Positions 6,683-7,337 of a DNA stretch of 7,337 bases are shown in pieces. Position numbers and translations under genes: made by a program. How positions within the stretch are numbered: the stretch's first letter is position 1; the number at the start of each line of letters is the position of its first letter. The stretch comes from DATJZH01 sp035499215 (GTDB taxonomy: Bacteria > Actinomycetota > Actinomycetes > Streptosporangiales > Streptosporangiaceae), in assembly GCA_035499215.1 (NCBI GenBank), contig DATJZH010000079.1, forward strand, positions 1 to 7,337. The letters are read 5' to 3'. The notes under the pieces are model-generated. The model was not told the DNA's origin. It saw nothing but the letters and a program-made list of their open reading frames with translations, and made no database searches.

Positions 6683-7337
6683 GGCCTTGCCTCCTCGATC
6701 GTGGTGATGCTAGATCCGCGGCTGGGTTCGATGCGCACCGTGTGCGTCGCATCTGTTCCGGTGGTATGGACGCTTACCAGGCCCGGCGGGCCGGTATTCG
6801 GCACGGCCCGCACGCTCGGCCCAAGCGCCGTCGGCAGATGCGAGCGCAGCCGCCGACGGCGCACTGCCAGGGTGGCGGCCGTGGCCGCGAGGATTACGGC
6901 CGCGGCCGCCAGCAAGCTGACCACACCTGCCACTTTCGACGTGACCGGGTTCCCCCGGGACGACCGCGTCACGTCAGGGGCCGCCGCGTAGCGGGCGCTC
7001 CCGCCCTGCGAGGCCGTGATCGTGCACGGGCCGGCCGCCACCCTCGTGACCGCGGAACCCGCCACCGTGCATACCGTCGGCGTGTCGGAGGTGAATGACA
7101 CCGGCAGCCCCGACGACGCGTGCGCCGACAGGGCGACTGGCACGCCGGCCTTCACGTCGGGCGGCTGCCCGAACGTGATCGTCTGCGCGGCCGACCCGGC
7201 CTGGACCGGGTTGACCTGGAAGGACCGGCTCACGTCAGGGGCCGCCGCGTAGCGGGCGCTCCCGCCCTGCGAGGCCGTGATCGTGCACGGGCCGGCCGCC
7301 ACGGTCGTGACCGCGGAACCCGCCACCGTGCATACCG
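6679..7337 (-). CDS. Membrane-anchored Ig-like repeat protein, C-terminal part (5' end beyond the window)
   Basis: The frame is open to the right edge, so the N-terminus, any signal peptide and more repeats lie outside the window. About 218 codons are visible. They hold the end of one and the whole of a second Ig-like beta-sandwich repeat of 87 residues: QTITFGQPPDVKAGVPVALSA, SSGLPVSFTSDTPTVCTVAG, AGPCTITASQGGSARYAAAPDV. Each repeat carries two cysteines (TVCTV and GPCTIT) that could form a disulfide, as expected outside the cell. After the last repeat comes one hydrophobic helix (nt 6862-6933, VAGVVSLL to ATLAV), then RRRRLRS and a cytoplasmic tail of about 55 residues ending in IEEARP. This predicts an N-out, C-in surface protein. 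The helix lacks LPXTG, so it is not a sortase substrate. Such repeats commonly serve as adhesion or spacer modules. The ligand is unknown. Confidence 0.85.
   Translation of the reverse strand, partial: VCTVAGSAVTTVAAGPCTITASQGGSARYAAAPDVSRSFQVNPVQAGSAAQTITFGQPPDVKAGVPVALSAHASSGLPVSFTSDTPTVCTVAGSAVTRVAAGPCTITASQGGSARYAAAPDVTRSSRGNPVTSKVAGVVSLLAAAAVILAATAATLAVRRRRLRSHLPTALGPSVRAVPNTGPPGLVSVHTTGTDATHTVRIEPSRGSSITTIEEARP
6690..6695 (-). promoter_or_regulatory. Strong ribosome binding site inside the end of the Ig-like gene
   Basis: AGGAGG on the - strand lies within the last codons of the Ig-like protein (encoding the Glu-Glu-Ala stretch) and 7 nt before the start of the 238-aa gene. It allows independent or coupled initiation at the ATGA overlap. 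Confidence 0.75.
6943..7337 (-). repeat. 261-bp coding direct repeat (87-aa Ig-like unit), nearly identical copies
   Basis: Segment 6943-7076 recurs at 7204-7337 with an offset of 261 nt. In the 107 bp from 6970 and from 7231 only two adjacent bases differ (CC versus GG, giving Arg versus Thr). The membrane-proximal 27 bp (6943-6969) differ at 7 positions from 7204-7230. The second copy is cut by the window edge, so the full array is longer. Identity at silent positions points to recent duplication or gene conversion. Confidence 0.93.

Noticed and set aside
6311..6991. + strand open frame (226 aa) antisense to the 238-aa gene and the Ig-like gene
   Set aside because: The - strand frames have Shine-Dalgarno sites, an ATGA overlap, a membrane helix and repeats; this frame has none of these.

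Overview
The window looks like chromosomal DNA of a high-GC actinomycete. The G+C content is very high throughout. The first gene is the fused two-domain FO synthase (FbiC) that is typical of Actinobacteria, and a close DprE1 homologue follows it. The genus cannot be fixed from the sequence. A soil filamentous actinomycete outside the classical mycobacteria is a reasonable guess, because the DprE1-like gene stands alone without dprE2.

Layout. The left half reads on the + strand: the 3' part of fbiC (cut by the left edge, ends 2221), a 121-nt GC-rich gap holding a perfect 16-bp tandem duplication, then a complete DprE1-like flavin oxidase (2343-3728). A 118-nt convergent gap follows. The right half reads on the - strand, in transcription order from the right edge: the C-terminal part of a membrane-anchored Ig-like repeat protein (cut by the right edge, ends 6679), an unrecognised 238-aa protein (6682-5966), a 119-nt gap, a VOC/glyoxalase-fold protein (5846-5223), and a class I pyridine nucleotide-disulfide oxidoreductase (5226-3847). 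Within each of the two - strand pairs the genes share an ATGA stop/start overlap, so each pair is probably translationally coupled.

How the genes may work together. FbiC makes FO, the deazaflavin chromophore of coenzyme F420. The DprE1-like enzyme would oxidise a polyprenyl-phosphoryl sugar for cell-wall building, but key positions of its substrate/inhibitor pocket differ from the M. tuberculosis enzyme (Cys387 to Ala, Tyr314 to Phe, Asn385 to Thr). The VOC plus flavoprotein pair looks like a small redox or detoxification cassette of unknown substrate. The Ig-like protein plus 238-aa protein form a second coupled pair, in which a surface-exposed repeat protein with a short cytoplasmic tail is made together with a soluble partner of unknown role. 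This is the part of the window least explained by known biology.

No rRNA, tRNA, CRISPR array, insertion sequence or integrase was seen. Only short intergenic gaps (about 120 nt each) exist.
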